DNA of 64,000 nucleotides from positions 39,964,669-40,028,668 of the forward strand of contig CM067373.1 of assembly GCA_034401795.1 (NCBI GenBank), written 5' to 3'. Each line of letters starts with the position of its first letter. Position 1 is the first letter of the stretch. This document shows positions 45,535-57,224 of this stretch, piece after piece. This stretch comes from Chaetoderma sp. LZ-2023a. Lineage: Eukaryota; Mollusca; Caudofoveata; Chaetodermatida; Chaetodermatidae. The notes below the pieces were generated by a model that saw only the letters and a program-made list of their open reading frames with translations, did no database searches and was not told where the DNA came from. Position numbers and translations under genes: made by a program.

Positions 45535-46479
45535 CAAGAGGCCTAACGGTCTATCGCTCACCTGCAACATTAGCATTTGAAATAGGGTAGTTCATATCTC
45601 ATGAAAATATATTTCGTGAAACTTCTACAGGATGACAGATAGATTCTATGTTTTAATACGGAATAATTTTCGAAATAAGATCTTAGTAAATCTACCATGA
45701 CAATTTGGCCGAAGAATCATGTTTGTACTCCAATTTTGAATCCAAATATTTTACAATTTTTCAAGAACTCTAGTGAACAAATCCGACAGTTTTTTCAAGA
45801 ATTCAAGCGCATAACTGCAGCTGTATTTTAGCCACACTGAATGCCAGTCAAGGTCTCATCTCTCATGTTCAAAATATGAAGTGAATCGTCAAGTTTTCGA
45901 GTGGAAACAGAATTACACGCATGAAAACGATTTCTATAATCCCTGCCGATAACGATTTAGAGTAAAATCTCATGACTTGATAATTCCAATTATAGTGTTC
46001 ACTAGGTGTATAAAAGTAATAATAAACTGAATTTATAACTTTGATAGGTGCCAATTTTTTTATCTGATTTGGCAAAAAATGTTAATAGAATAACAAAATT
46101 AACATTCTTAGATAAATGTCTGTGTCGACTCGTATGACAGTCATGTTCTTTGGCATGTTTGGACGTTAATGACAATGACATGGTGTTAGGGTCAACTGAA
46201 TTTCATGCTCATCCATGGGCAATTTTATGTTGGTAAGAGATGATGGACACATGAAGTACAGTTGAATAAGACAAATTCTGGAATGATGGTTCGGATGAAG
46301 TATATGAAATGTGGCATAGAGGTGGCACTATGCGAAGTTGTACTTACTATACAACAACAGATGACATCGCTAAGTTACAGACAGCATTACTGTTAAGTAA
46401 TTACTGACCATGGATTACAAATTCTAACTGATATCATGATGCATGTCATTGCAAAATCTTGTCATTCCGTCTCCACTAC
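45535..46479. other. No feature seen
   Basis: AT-rich DNA, no supported ORF or repeat. Confidence 0.5.
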
Positions 46480-47158
46480 CTCTCACTATGTGCATGCTGT
46501 GAGTAAAGGGTTAACAAACGTGAACAAGAATATTGTATAACAGGTAACGTTATGTAATAGTAGCATTTTATGCAACACAAAATTACAATGACATTAGTGA
46601 CAGAAATAAATGTATGGAAATCTTGAAAAGCACTTCTCAAACGTGGTCACTAGATTAACTTAGTCAATGAATTACTGTTAAAGCCAGAAGAGTTCAACTT
46701 GTCATATGCTTTTGGATTTAAAATAAGGCGCTTCATTAAGACATCTGGTCGGAAGATTACTAGCATTAAATAAGGAACATAATTTGGACTCATATTAGTA
46801 CCAATTCAACGTTATTAAAAACGCAATTTTTTCATGTCTACAATTAGCTATTTAAGACACTATCTTCATTACCTACTGCATGTGGTAAGCAACGGGTTAA
46901 CAAACATGAACAATAATACTGTATATATGGTGCCTATGTGTAATTGTAGATCTTTATGTAACTAAGAATTATTAGCATCATATAAAAATTTATGATTACA
47001 GAAACTATTTTTAAAACCTAGAACATCGCTTCTAAAACAGCGTCAGTAATGATAGGCATCACAGGACTGCACTAGACTACATAGTCCATGAATTACAAAA
47101 AGAACACTTCAACCTGTCAAGAAAGATCATCTGCCATTTGGGTTTAAAAGCTCTTTCA
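46480..47158. repeat. Two diverged tandem copies, period ~382 bp
   Basis: GTGAGTAAAGGGTTAACAAA at about 46499 recurs as GGTAAGCAACGGGTTAACAA at about 46881. The following ~270 bp align loosely: TGAATTACTGTT with TGAATTACAAAA, AGAGTTCAACTTGTCA with ACACTTCAACCTGTCA, CTTTTGGATTTAAAA with CATTTGGGTTTAAAA. Confidence 0.65.
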
Positions 47159-47162
47159 TTAA

Positions 47163-47382
47163 CCCTTTAAGACTCGAGACGTCAGAAACGGCTTCTGCAG
47201 GGGGTCTTGGAAAATGTCCATTTGCAGACCAAGAAGCCTATTTTTGAAAATGCAATACAAGAATGACTGACTCGATAATCAAGCCAGTCATTCCAGTGAT
47301 AAATTTTCAAAAATAGTCTTGTAGGTTTGCTAATGGACATTTTTTATGAGAAAATTGAAATCTTATTAAACAAAGTTGCGGG
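47163..47382. mobile_element. piggyBac-like MITE, copy 1
   Basis: 220 bp starting CCC and ending GGG between TTAA target sites (47159-47162 and 47383-47386), as in piggyBac elements. The interior is a foldback: AATGTCCATTTGC / GCAAATGGACATT-like arms (one mismatch), TATTTTTGAAAAT / ATTTTCAAAAATA, and AATGACTG / CAGTCATT. A related copy is at 54096-54312 in the opposite orientation. Confidence 0.8.
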
Positions 47383-47386
47383 TTAA

Positions 47387-48190
47387 AGGTTTAAGACATT
47401 TCGTCTGAATATTACCATTAATATGCAGCTCAATCTTGTATAGGCCCTACTTACGCGGTTTCATAGAAAAATTATTTGGGCAAATTAATAGTTGCACAGT
47501 TTAGCCAATGAAAACTCACTTTAAAATGATAGGCAAATTAAAACTTGCTGTCTAACATTCAATGTAGATGGAAGAGTTCGCCAAGAACGAATCAGTTGAA
47601 ATGATGTATTAGATATTTCCGATAATTTGATTGGTCAAATCAGGATATCCCATTTATGACGTACATGACGTAGCCACATAAATTATGAGATAACTTTCTT
47701 TTAAGACTGTAAAAAAGTTGATCTTTGATACAGGTTTAGAGACAAAACTTGTGACATCAAACTTTTTATGCAAAAAACCCTCAGAAGCGTCTTCTAGGGA
47801 GATAGATTGCTTGTCTCGTTTCGACCAAGGTTTTCTAGGCAAGTAAACTACAAACCGATGACGAAAAAAGAGTTGACCGTGAATTTTACTGAAACATAAT
47901 TAAGCTCCTTTATGACAAAGTTCTTGTGGTAATTGTAAACTAAGAGTTTTAGTGACGCTGATAAAGTAGCAAAACAAGTCAACAATTTGCATGGAATAAA
48001 AAATGCAACTGTGGTCCATGTAGTATCCGTGCATCACGAAGGATACCCTGCTTTCCACTGAACCTTGCCTTTGGCTGAAAGCATGCAATTAATATTGAAG
48101 TTGGGTGAACCATGAAGTAGGCCTAATTTGATACTACAAGTAACATGCATCCATACACCAAGATTGGTTAAATAAATCTTAAAACTAAAG
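47387..48190. other. No gene seen
   Basis: AT-rich, with short frames only. Confidence 0.45.
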
Positions 48191-49897
48191 CCAGGACAGG
48201 GATTTTCTATGATGATTAGTGAATTGCGAAAGGTAGGTAATACTGACCTACCTTTAGTATGACCTACCTTTGATACATGATGGATCGTTAGCCTACAATG
48301 CACACATACACCACATTTGATTAGTGTAAACCAAAACCACTTGAAGTTATAAAACGGACAACAATTTTCTATGATGCTCAGTGAACCATGTAAGATAGGT
48401 CAGTGACCTACTTTCCATATATAACTAACCTTTAGCCTAAGATACACATCCATATAGCCACAGTTAAATACATGTATTTGTGAAAAATTCTTCAGAATAT
48501 AGTTCGTACAAAAGATTTGGGACAGACAAACACAATTTTATATGATGTGCAGTAAACCATGAAAAGTAGGTCATGGTGACCTACTTTTCATGGGCTAAAT
48601 ATAGTACGACCAAAAAAATCGGGGACAGACGAATACAATTTTTTATGATGCTTACTGAACGACGAAAAGTAGGTCATGGTGACCTACTTTTGACATAGGA
48701 CAGCATTAGGGTACAATGCATTCATATACTAAATTTGGCTACTGAAAATACAGTTCAGACAAAAAATCCCAGACAGATGATGCATACACGGACAACGCGA
48801 TTACTATATCCTCCTGAAACGGAGGTGTGCATAAAAGTTGGAAATCTGTCAAGAAGCTAAGGAGGAGATGCATTTTGACAATTTCTGGTTAAAGTTTTTT
48901 TTACAAAACTAAGATTTCCACCCCAAAAATTGACCAATCAAAATTTTAAACAGAATTTCTAAAGCCCACCACTATAGGATCCTTCCAGGAAAATTTAGTT
49001 GAAATCTGTCAAGAAGCTAAGGGCGAGACATATGACACTTTCCGGTAAATTTTGTTACAAAATCTCAGATTTTCACCCCAAAAAATTTACCAGTCCAAAT
49101 TTTGAATATAAATTCTAGAGCATACCACTGTAGAATTCTTCCACACAAATTCAGTTAAAATCTATCAAGAAGCTAGGGAGGAGATACGTTTTGACACTTT
49201 CCAGTAAAAATTTTACAAAATCAAATATTTTAACCAAAAAAATTGACCAATCAAAAATTTGAATAGAGGTTCCAGAGTTTACCTCCATAGGATCCTTCAA
49301 GACAAATTTGGCTGAAATCTCTCAAGTAGTTAAGGAGGAAATAAGCTCCAACATTTTCCGGTACATTTTTTTTACAAAATCTAAGATTTTCACCCAATAA
49401 ATGTACCAATCAAAATTCTGAATAGACGGTCTAGAGCCTACCACTCTTGAATCCTTCTGGGCAAATTTAGTTGAAATCTGTGGAGAAGCTAAGGATGAAA
49501 TGCATTTTGACACTTTTCAGTAAATTTTTTTACAAAATCTAAGATTTTCACCAAAAATATTGACGAATCAAAAATCTGAATAGATTATCTAGAACCTACC
49601 ACTATAGGACCGTTCAAGACAAATTTGGCTGAATTCTGTCAAAAAGCTATGGAGGAGATGCGTTTTGACACTTTCCGGTAAATCTTTATAAAATCTAAGA
49701 TTTTCACCCAAAAAATTGACCAATCAAAAATCTGAATAGAAGTTCTAGAGCCTACGTTCATAGGATCCTTCTAGCCAAATTTAATTAAAATCTGTCAAGC
49801 GGTTTAGGAGGAGATACATTTTAAAGCAAAAGTTGATGGACGGACGGACGGTCGCCATGTCATAAGCTCACTTGGCCATTCTGGCCAGGTGAGCTAA
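48190..49897. mobile_element. Pearl/Helentron-like non-autonomous element with tandem core
   Basis: Two blocks. 48190-48720: loose tandem units, each with a palindrome such as AAAAGTAGGTCA...TGACCTACTTTT and a TTTTCTATGATG lead. 48840-49815: seven tandem units of about 157 bp (starts near 48841, 49001, 49157, 49314, 49473, 49631, 49787), each with GAAATCTGTCAAGAAGCTAA. A short unique tail (TTGATGGACGGACGGACGG) and a hairpin at 49865-49895 follow, then CTAA/T. A ~160-bp tandem core plus a hairpin and CTRR end recalls the bivalve 'pearl' elements, regarded as Helitron-like. I did not identify the 5' end. Confidence 0.6.
49865..49895. repeat. Terminal hairpin
   Basis: AGCTCACTTGGCCA and TGGCCAGGTGAGCT form a 14-bp stem (one mismatch) with a 3-nt loop. 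CTAA overlaps and follows the stem, compatible with a Helitron-type 3' end. Confidence 0.75.
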
Positions 49898-49968
49898 TAA
49901 TACTAAATAATAATCTTTATTTAAGGAGGGTATACATCGTCAGTAAACTTATCTTCCCGAGGCCCTCT

Positions 49969-50048
<80 letters not shown>

Positions 50049-50125
50049 CATAAATACATACGTACATATATACGTGCAAGGTCGTACACGGTCATTCACA
50101 CACACACGCACGCGCGCGCGCGCGC

Positions 50126-50169
<44 letters not shown>

Positions 50170-50227
50170 GCGTGAGTGCGTGCGCGCGTGAGTGCGTGCG
50201 CGCGTGAGTGCGTGCGCGCGTGAGTGC

Positions 50228-50291
<64 letters not shown>
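49969..50291. repeat. Compound microsatellite (CGCA, CG, CGTG, GT)
   Basis: (CGCA)n at 49969-50050, then from 50096 an alternating CA/CG/CGTG array ending in about 30 GT repeats. It gives Thr-His and Cys-Val open frames that are not genes. It lies immediately 5' of a LINE fragment. Confidence 0.95.
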
Positions 50292-50292
<1 letters not shown>

Positions 50293-50745
50293 GAAAGGCC
50301 ACATCCGATCTGGTCAACAGTGACAGCAAATACATATGATGTAAAACGTGCCGTCATCAAGGCAAGGTTACTAACCGGTACATACTATCTGCAAGCACAC
50401 AGATCCAAATTTAATCAATATGAGAATGATGCATGTTCTTTTTGTAAGAACGTTGTAGAAGACTGTATGCATTTCCTAGTTCAGTGTCCAGAATTTGCAG
50501 ATATCAGAAGCATCCATATAGCGGAAATCGAGCATCTAGTGTCGGCAGATAGCTGGAAATTAATACGCAAGGATGGGCATCTTATTCTCCAGATGTTACT
50601 CGACAAAACTCTCTTGTTTGGCCTGATTGGAAGCGATTCAATTTCGAAAATTGAATCCATCTCCAGGAAACTCTGCTATAAACTTCATATCAGACGTAAT
50701 CATCTCTTAAATGAAACGAATTACCTAACAAAGCTTGCATTATAA
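50292..50745 (+). pseudogene. LINE 3' fragment: C-terminal zinc-knuckle region of non-LTR RT
   Basis: HPIWSTVTANTYDVKRAVIK, then ARLLTGTYYLQ, then a Cys/His knuckle (CSFCKNVVEDCMHFLVQC) typical of the C-terminal zf-RVT region of several animal LINEs. The frame runs to a natural stop at 50745. The RT domain itself is absent, so the copy is 5'-truncated; its upstream limit is the GT microsatellite. Confidence 0.8.
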
Positions 50746-51089
50746 AATATCAGGTTAGGATGATTAAAGTCAATTGCACATAGAAAAATACGGTGTAGCT
50801 GATGCTTGCTGGATGCTCCTACTTGTATTTCAATAACAATGAACTCATTTACGCCTCTGGTGAACATAAATTTACTCGTCTATGAACTGTGAACATTTAG
50901 GCCTACTCCTCTATATACAGATAGGAAAATCACTTGCGTGTGTACATGCGTGTACATAAATATCAGATTTAATGATCGTTTGCGTGTGTGTATATAATAT
51001 AATATATAATTAATGGAAAACTCCAGTAATTTGCGGATTCTAGAGATTCCCGGATATTACGCCGAAAGGTGGTGCGCCAGACATTGGCG

Positions 51090-51375
51090 GAAACTCCAAG
51101 AACAGAACAGAACAGAACAGAACAGAGGGGTATAAGATCATGGCCGGAAAGTACAACACAAATATCTCTGACTTCATGCGATTGAGAGAAGAAACAAAAA
51201 CACGCGGCAAGATTGTCAAAATACGGCACGATTAGACATTCTGAAATACTCATTTACCATCAGAGCTGTGGACAACTGGAACTTGCTGCCCAATTCTGTC
51301 GTAAACGCGCCAACCGCTAAGTGCTTTGAAAAAGTACTTGATAAGTTCTGGGCAAATCAGCAGCAAAAGTCATAG
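51090..51375 (+). pseudogene. LINE 3' fragment, frameshifted
   Basis: EGYKIMAGKYNTNISDFMRL, then REETKTRGKIVKIR, followed after a small indel at about 51226 by RLDILKYSFTIRAVDNWNLL, then PNSVVNAP. This is the C-terminal signature of CR1/L2-like LINEs, in a different clade from the fragment at 50292. The 3' UTR-like tail to about 51540 includes GGTGTGGTGCGGTG and TAAGCAACAACAAGAA. Confidence 0.8.
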
Positions 51376-51603
51376 ATCTGACAGCAGAGGACTCATAGAG
51401 ACATACACAGTCAGAAAAGGGTCTGTAAGTATATACAGGTGTGGTGCGGTGTAGTAAGGAGGGTAGTACAGTCCAGTGTAGTAAGACGGGTAGTAGGGCC
51501 TAGCGCTGAATATTGTGGCCGCCTTAAGCAACAACAAGAACGTACAGTAGAATTTTTAGTAAAACCCTAAAATCAGATGTATAGACGTAATGGTTTGGAC
51601 ACA

Positions 51604-51850
51604 CAAGAACAATCAGAGATTGCAGACTCACACCCTCCCATTTTGTCACGCTGTACACATTTTTCGGACTTTCCGTATCTTTTAGATCTTCGAATTTTTT
51701 ATCCCGTCGGAAATTGTGGACTCCTAGTGTATGCTTAGGGTCACAACCCCTCCTTTGTTAAGATTTGAGCAAATTTGGAAATTGTCGTGCACTGTACGTT
51801 CCTTTGTTGTATTAAAATTTGAGCCCAATCGGATGATTAGGTTTTATATA
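51604..51850 (+). repeat. Dispersed repeat G, copy 1
   Basis: AACAATCAGAGATTGCAGAC, then TTTTGTCA, TTTTTCGGA, GTGGACTCCTAGTGT and TTGTATTAAAATTTGAGC, then CGGATGA. The same order occurs at 63030-63200. Both copies run into a microsatellite, here (CACG)n/(CA)n at 51853-51927. Confidence 0.75.
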
Positions 51851-51852
51851 CG

Positions 51853-51890
51853 CACACACGCGCGCGCTTACACACACACACACGCACGCA

Positions 51891-51922
<32 letters not shown>

Positions 51923-51927
51923 CACAG
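51853..51927. repeat. (CACG)n/(CA)n microsatellite
   Basis: Compound CA and CGCA array directly downstream of dispersed repeat G. Confidence 0.95.
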
Positions 51928-52924
51928 CGCGCGGAGAGAGCGTTGATCACATATTGGGTTTCAATACCGGCGGTAATCACGCGATTAATAGGGTGCGTGT
52001 AACGCGCATGTCATGTGGACGTAATTAGTGACTAATCAATTATGATCACCGACAATAAATACCTGTGCATGTAAAGGCCATGTAAAGCTTAATAAGGTAT
52101 TTATACCTGTGTATAGCCATTCAACAGGTCTATAAACAGTAATCAGTTCTTGGTCCTTCTATATTCAGCAATATGCTAATAACATTGTTTTTTAGAAAAT
52201 GCATTAAGGCTTGTAATGTATCTCACAAAGACCGAAACACGCTAATGGCCATTGATATATCCAATACTCATTCAGTTAACCTTTTTGCACTCTACTTAGG
52301 CATCTAGCTAACGTTTATGCACACTGTAATAACACATCCACAGTTTCAACTAGACTACATTGGTTGGTGAGTGGGGTTGGGTGTGGTGTTGAGTCACGCC
52401 AATGTACTAATGTACTTATAGAGACATGGTGACCTAAATATTTGATTTACCGGCATACCCTTAGTGATCCGGTGACCAAGATATTTGACCCTTTGACATG
52501 AACATCAACTATTTGCCTGCCAGCCACACGATGATTGGATGTGCCAAATTTGGTTGTTCTATCTTCTTACATTCAGGCAGACAGACACGGGGACGTAAGT
52601 AACACACAAATGTATGTAGGCCATATTATTATGTTGCAATGTAGCCGTCAAAAATATTAACAATATGACTGGCTGACTGGCTGAGTGACTGACTGACAGA
52701 CTAACGATTACGCGGAGAAACGTCCACTGGCTATGTTGCTCTCAGAATAGAGGAATCTAGTTCAAATTATGCCCCGCCCATTTCCAGCTAATCACCGCTT
52801 ATTTTGTTACTTTGTACGCAGGTTTGAATCAATTTTAGGACATTATAGCCGGGAATCCAGGAATCCCAGACTCAATATCAAACCTAAAGTTCGGATATGG
52901 TGTCGGGTTAAGCGGGGTATTTTG
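51928..52924. other. No gene seen
   Basis: Contains (TGACTGGC)-like repeats at 52664-52705. GCCCCGCCCATTTCCAGCTA at 52770 resembles the end of the 405-bp MITE family (reverse orientation). Confidence 0.4.
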
Positions 52925-53535
52925 ATTATGACGTCAGAAGTAACAGGGGGGGGGGGGGGGCAGGGATAGACGCACTTTTTGATTGGCTCTCACAGGGCAC
53001 GTGATTTCGAGGGGTCGGGACTTAATTGTACATATATGGAGTGTGAAAAAAGATATAGCACACGCCCATTTTTCACACTCCATGTGGGAAATTAAACCGC
53101 GCCCCGTTCGAAATCACATGACCTGAGAGCCAATCAAAAGGCACGTCTATCCCACCCCCAGCCCACCCCTGGTTAGTGTCAGTAATGATCAATGCGTAAG
53201 AAAGGCAGTTCTAATTATTGATTGTTTTATTTTTTATTGCTTTTTTTAAATGGGCACTGTGGTCTCAAACCATTTTTCTAAGATATTATAAAATAATGTC
53301 TAAAAATACCTATTTTCGTTGTATCCCCTTTCTGCGAATCCTGTAAATCTGTTTATATATCCAGAATGTTTATCTCTTACTGCACTTACACAATAACACT
53401 TCAAATAGAAGAATAAATATAAGCTCCATTACTACCAGTACAAGTTCTAACAATACTAGATGTATGATGAAGATATCTACTAGTAGTACACAGAGAGGTG
53501 CAATCTAGCTCGCTTTATGTCTAAGAAGTTGTTGG
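52925..53535 (+). repeat. ~600-bp inverted repeat, left arm
   Basis: Reverse complement of 57770-58395 with moderate divergence and indels. Its first ~230 bp (52940-53170) form a hairpin: TTGATTGGCTCTCA and TGAGAGCCAATCAA, GGAGTGTGAAAAA and TTTTTCACACTCC. The rest holds AAAATACCTATTTTCGTTGT, then TATATCCAGAATG and ACTAGTAGTACACAGAGAGG, all of which recur complemented in the right arm. Confidence 0.8.
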
Positions 53536-53620
53536 TTTGATTGGCGTCTATCGAGTCCCTGATTCCAGGTCCCATACACACTATATCTAGGCTAGTTTAT
53601 ATTTCAGTCAGTCTATTATT

Positions 53621-53770
53621 GGTAACCTCCCCAGTTTTACACTGGTACCCATTTATACTCCTGGATGGCGAGAAGCAAAAAGGAGTGAAGGAGATTGCCT
53701 AGGTTTCCATCGATTGCTCGTCCACCACCTGACGATCACGCTAACACCACGGCCAATCGTCTCCTCTAAG
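53621..53770 (-). mobile_element. Probable tRNA-derived SINE
   Basis: On the minus strand: TTGGCCGTGGTGTTAGCGTG (A-box-like) with a core CTTCTCGCCATCCAGGAGTA, then TAAATGGGTACCAG. That core is, in my memory, shared by many animal SINEs. No terminal tail or target duplication could be fixed. Confidence 0.5.
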
Positions 53771-54095
53771 AATGAGCTGGAGAAAGCAGAGTGCACTCTT
53801 TAAATCACCCCACCAATCAAGCTGTTGAGGAAACTCTTCGAGGGCCATTTCTGAGTGACCGTGTTCCTAATACTCTTAAGGCCCCCAGCATTACTGATCA
53901 TAAATCTCAAACCTCCAAGAAAACTATTTAAAATAACAAATTAAAGTAATTTATGTAATCAGCGTACGGGGTATATGAGTTATGTACTGAGCGTACCGGG
54001 TATAAACATTTTTACAAACAGAACAAGAAATACAATGTACCAGTACGTAGAAATATTTTCCATGAGTCTTTGAAAACATATCAGAATATTATTAA

Positions 54096-54312
54096 CCTGT
54101 TAAAACTCAAATTTGTTCTAGAAAATTTCAATTTTCTCATGACAAATGTCCATTTGCAGACTAAGAGAATTTTGAATTTTGCCGCTTGAATGACTGGCTC
54201 GGTTATCGAGACAGGCATTCCAGTGGTGAATTTTCAAAAATAGGCCGCTCTTGGTCAGCAAATGGACATTTCTCAAGACCACTATAGAAGCCATTTTTCG
54301 CTGATATGAGGG
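54096..54312. mobile_element. piggyBac-like MITE, copy 2
   Basis: 217 bp between TTAA sites (54092-54095 and 54313-54316), beginning CC and ending GGG. Its reverse complement aligns with 47163-47382: GTCCATTTGC...GACCAAGA, CCTATTTTTGAAAAT, CCAGTCATTC. Confidence 0.8.
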
Positions 54313-54469
54313 TTAAAGGGTAAGACTTTTATACAGTAGAAGTATTTTAACTTTTATACATGATTATAGCATGTAGACGTTTTAAACATATACAAGAATC
54401 TTTAGAGACATTTACAAACATTCAAGTTAACGTTTTTCCATAACAGAAAGATTAACAGGTATTTCTTAC

Positions 54470-54815
54470 AATTACGTCACATATAGCTTGACGTCACAAT
54501 CAATGCATAATGAATGACGTAGCTAATTCCGTCATGAACATTGACTAGCTTGTCAAGTGTAGGAATTATATGTCTTTGCTATTTAATCAGTTTACATTCT
54601 CTTGAATAATTTGAAACTAAATTTGACTGACGTTGTTGCTACAATAAACAGCAACATCGCCCAGTCAAATTAGTTTTAAAATATTTAACAAGTTACCTGT
54701 ATAGTTACATGATATTGCGACTTTGAGAATTTGGATTCAAAGTAAATAAATTGATTCCAACATGTGCTACGAATCATGAAGCTTAGCTAGAAATTGGCGG
54801 GGCATTGCTCGAAAT
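54470..54815 (+). repeat. ~405-bp MITE family copy with hairpin
   Basis: GACGTCACAATC, ATGAATGACGTAG, TATATGTCTTTG, then the hairpin (54599-54691), TTACCTGTATAGTTAC, and GAAGCTTAGCTAG...GGCGGGGCAT at the right. Same orientation as 43431-43835, more diverged; the outer ends are not preserved. Confidence 0.7.
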
Positions 54816-54834
54816 GGAGCCTTCTATTTCAGAA

Positions 54835-54888
54835 TTGTTGTTGTTGTAGTTGTTGTTGTTGTTGTAGTTGTTGTAGTTGTTGTTGTTC

Positions 54889-54944
<56 letters not shown>

Positions 54945-54962
54945 GCTTTGGTTGTTGTTGCT
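54835..54962. repeat. (TTG)n microsatellite
   Basis: About 40 imperfect GTT units. It yields poly-Asn, poly-Cys and poly-Leu frames that are artefacts. Confidence 0.95.
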
Positions 54963-55099
54963 CGAAATACTATTCATAACAGCTAACCATTTAATGGGCC
55001 AGATACTTCATGAAAATTATAAGACCATTTTTTGTACATTTAACAGAGAACAGTTTTCTTGTCCTACATATGGACAGCTTTTGTGCCTCAAGCGATCTA

Positions 55100-55392
55100 A
55101 GTCACACTAGCTGTCGTGGTATGGCTGAGGCAGGCATCAGCACCAGCAGTCACACTAGCTGTCGTGGTATGGCTGAGGCAGGCATCAGCACCAGCAGTCA
55201 CACTAGCTGTCGTGGTATGGCTGAGGCAGGCATCAGCACCAGCAGTCACACTAGCTGTCGTGGTATGGCTGAGGCAGGCATCAGCACCAGCAGTCACACT
55301 AGCTGTCGTGGTATGGCTGAGGCAGGCATCAGCACCAGCAGTCACACTAGCTGTCGTGGTATGGCTGAGGCAGGCATCAGCACCAGCAGTCG
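55100..55392. repeat. 48-bp minisatellite, 6 near-identical units
   Basis: The unit contains GTCGTGGTATGGCTGAGGCA and repeats every 48 bp with almost no divergence. It stays open in all phases; a plus-strand frame (55010-55411) reads SHTSCRGMAEAGISTS repeats. Whether it is translated is unknown. Confidence 0.95.
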
Positions 55393-55914
55393 CGAGAGTA
55401 GTATTTCTTGAAATGTATTTTCTCCATATTTAAGTATTTTCTCCATATTTTAGTAAGTTGTCCTGTAAATGCTATCTGCAATCGTGTGACTATTTTATTA
55501 AGTCTTTTGAATATCAAAAGGTAGGTTTATTGTTATAGTTTTTGCTGTGATTCATACGCCTATGATATAATATCGACGCTGTTAGTAGCCATTGGAAAGG
55601 TATTACAATCTTAAACTTAGCGTATCTCTACATATCCAATGAAATTTATATAAGTTTGTGGAAACGTGATTTTTAATGATATTAGTATTTAATCAACATG
55701 AACATATCTGTCACATTTGGCCTGCTCCAATAATAAATAATTGAGGTCCGACGACCAAAAAGTGAGACTATCACATTGTACCAATATGTCATAATTGGTT
55801 GTGTATCGGTTCAGTCTGTTAAGTTGTGTCTCTAACACCTTTGACTGTTACATTAATTGACACTGCAGTACAATTATTACATAGAGAACTAATCAATATT
55901 GACAACAGATGCTT

Positions 55915-56460
55915 ATAATTTATGGACACCCATCGCTACCGCCCTAATCAATAATTGTGTTTCCATCGCTCAGCCTATCAGATTGCACGTCCATCACTAC
56001 ATGGGTGATCGATAATATGATTGACAGGTATGGCTATAATTTATGTGCGTCTATTGCTACCGCCCTAATCAATAATTGTGCATCCATCTCTCAGCCTATC
56101 AGATTTTACATCTATCACTACATGGATAATCGATAATATGACTGACAGGCATGGCTATAATTTATGTGCGTCTATTGCTACCACCCAAATCAACAATTGT
56201 GCACCATGGCTCAGCCTATCAGATTGCACGTCCATCACTACAGGGCTAATCGATAATATGATTGACAGGTATGGCTATAATTTATGGACACCCATCGCTA
56301 CCGCCCTAATCTATAATTGTGCATCCATCGCTCAGCCTATCAGATTGCACATCTATCACTACAGGGGTTATCGATAATATGGCTGACAGGTATGGCTATA
56401 GTTTATGTGTGCCTATAGCTACCGCCCAAATCAATAATTGTGCGTCCATCGCTCAGATCA
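55915..56460. repeat. ~121-bp tandem repeat, block 1
   Basis: About 4.5 units with CAGCCTATCAGATTGCACGT and TATGGCTATAATTTATG as landmarks (units near 55971, 56092, 56212, 56333). Preceded at 55826 by TGTCTCTAACACCTTTGACT, which recurs at 56672. Confidence 0.9.
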
Positions 56461-57224
56461 CTATAGCAATAAAGTAATTAATATTGACTGTCAGCTAGCA
56501 CACCTTTTGACTGACAGCTGACGCAGACATCAATACAAGTCTGTTTTCTCGTCATTGTGACAAATAGTGAAGTAAAATAAAGGTGTCTGTACTAGTAGTA
56601 ATGACTGTTTTAAGCATAATACATGTTTGGGTGGCAAAGTGTAATCGTATTACCAAATTAATGAACATTCACGTGTCTCTAACACCTTTGGCTGTTACAT
56701 TATCTGATTAAGATGAGCGATGCCTTAACTACAACTATCCATTGAACCAATTTCCAATAATTGACTGTTTGTTTTGCATCTTTTGAGAGCAGTGATGCTC
56801 CCTCTGGGGTGCTATAATTGTCTGGTATAATGGTCAGTGTAGCCAACAATCGTTAAAGTGGCATGATGTCAAGATTTCTACTAATTAAGACATGTTGTAT
56901 TTTCTTGCTTTAAGCTGTCAGTTCATTCACTTAATGGTGTAGCTGGTATTATTGGCTCGCATAATGGCTAGAATGGCAGTGCTGTCAATAATCATTAAAG
57001 TGGCATTAGCTAAAATAGCAATTAATTCACACTTATGGCTGCTAATGAAGTAAATCTCGATTGCGCCAATAAGCAATATCCTACTAATATTACATGTGCA
57101 ATGTGCAGTTGTCTATAATGCGTGCTTATTGATTCAGGCACGAAATCCAGTGTTACAATAATCGATTGCCACTCAAAGTTTATCTACTTGCGCCAATAAG
57201 CAATATCCAAGCTGGTTTTAATTT
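56461..57224. other. Spacer between repeat blocks
   Basis: Includes a second TGTCTCTAACACCTTTGGCT (56672) and two copies of CGCCAATAAGCAATATCC (57064 and 57190). No gene. Confidence 0.55.

Noticed and set aside
49917-50360. Thr-His and Cys-Val repeat ORFs
   Set aside because: They read through CA/CG microsatellites. Only the part after 50291 on the plus strand has LINE homology.
54783-54977. Poly-Asn ORF (prion-like)
   Set aside because: It reads through the (TTG)n microsatellite on the minus strand.
55010-55411. 133-codon ORF with SHTSCRGMAEAGISTS repeats as a secreted repeat protein
   Set aside because: The repeat is open in several frames on both strands, and the N-terminal part has no signal peptide; most likely a minisatellite only.
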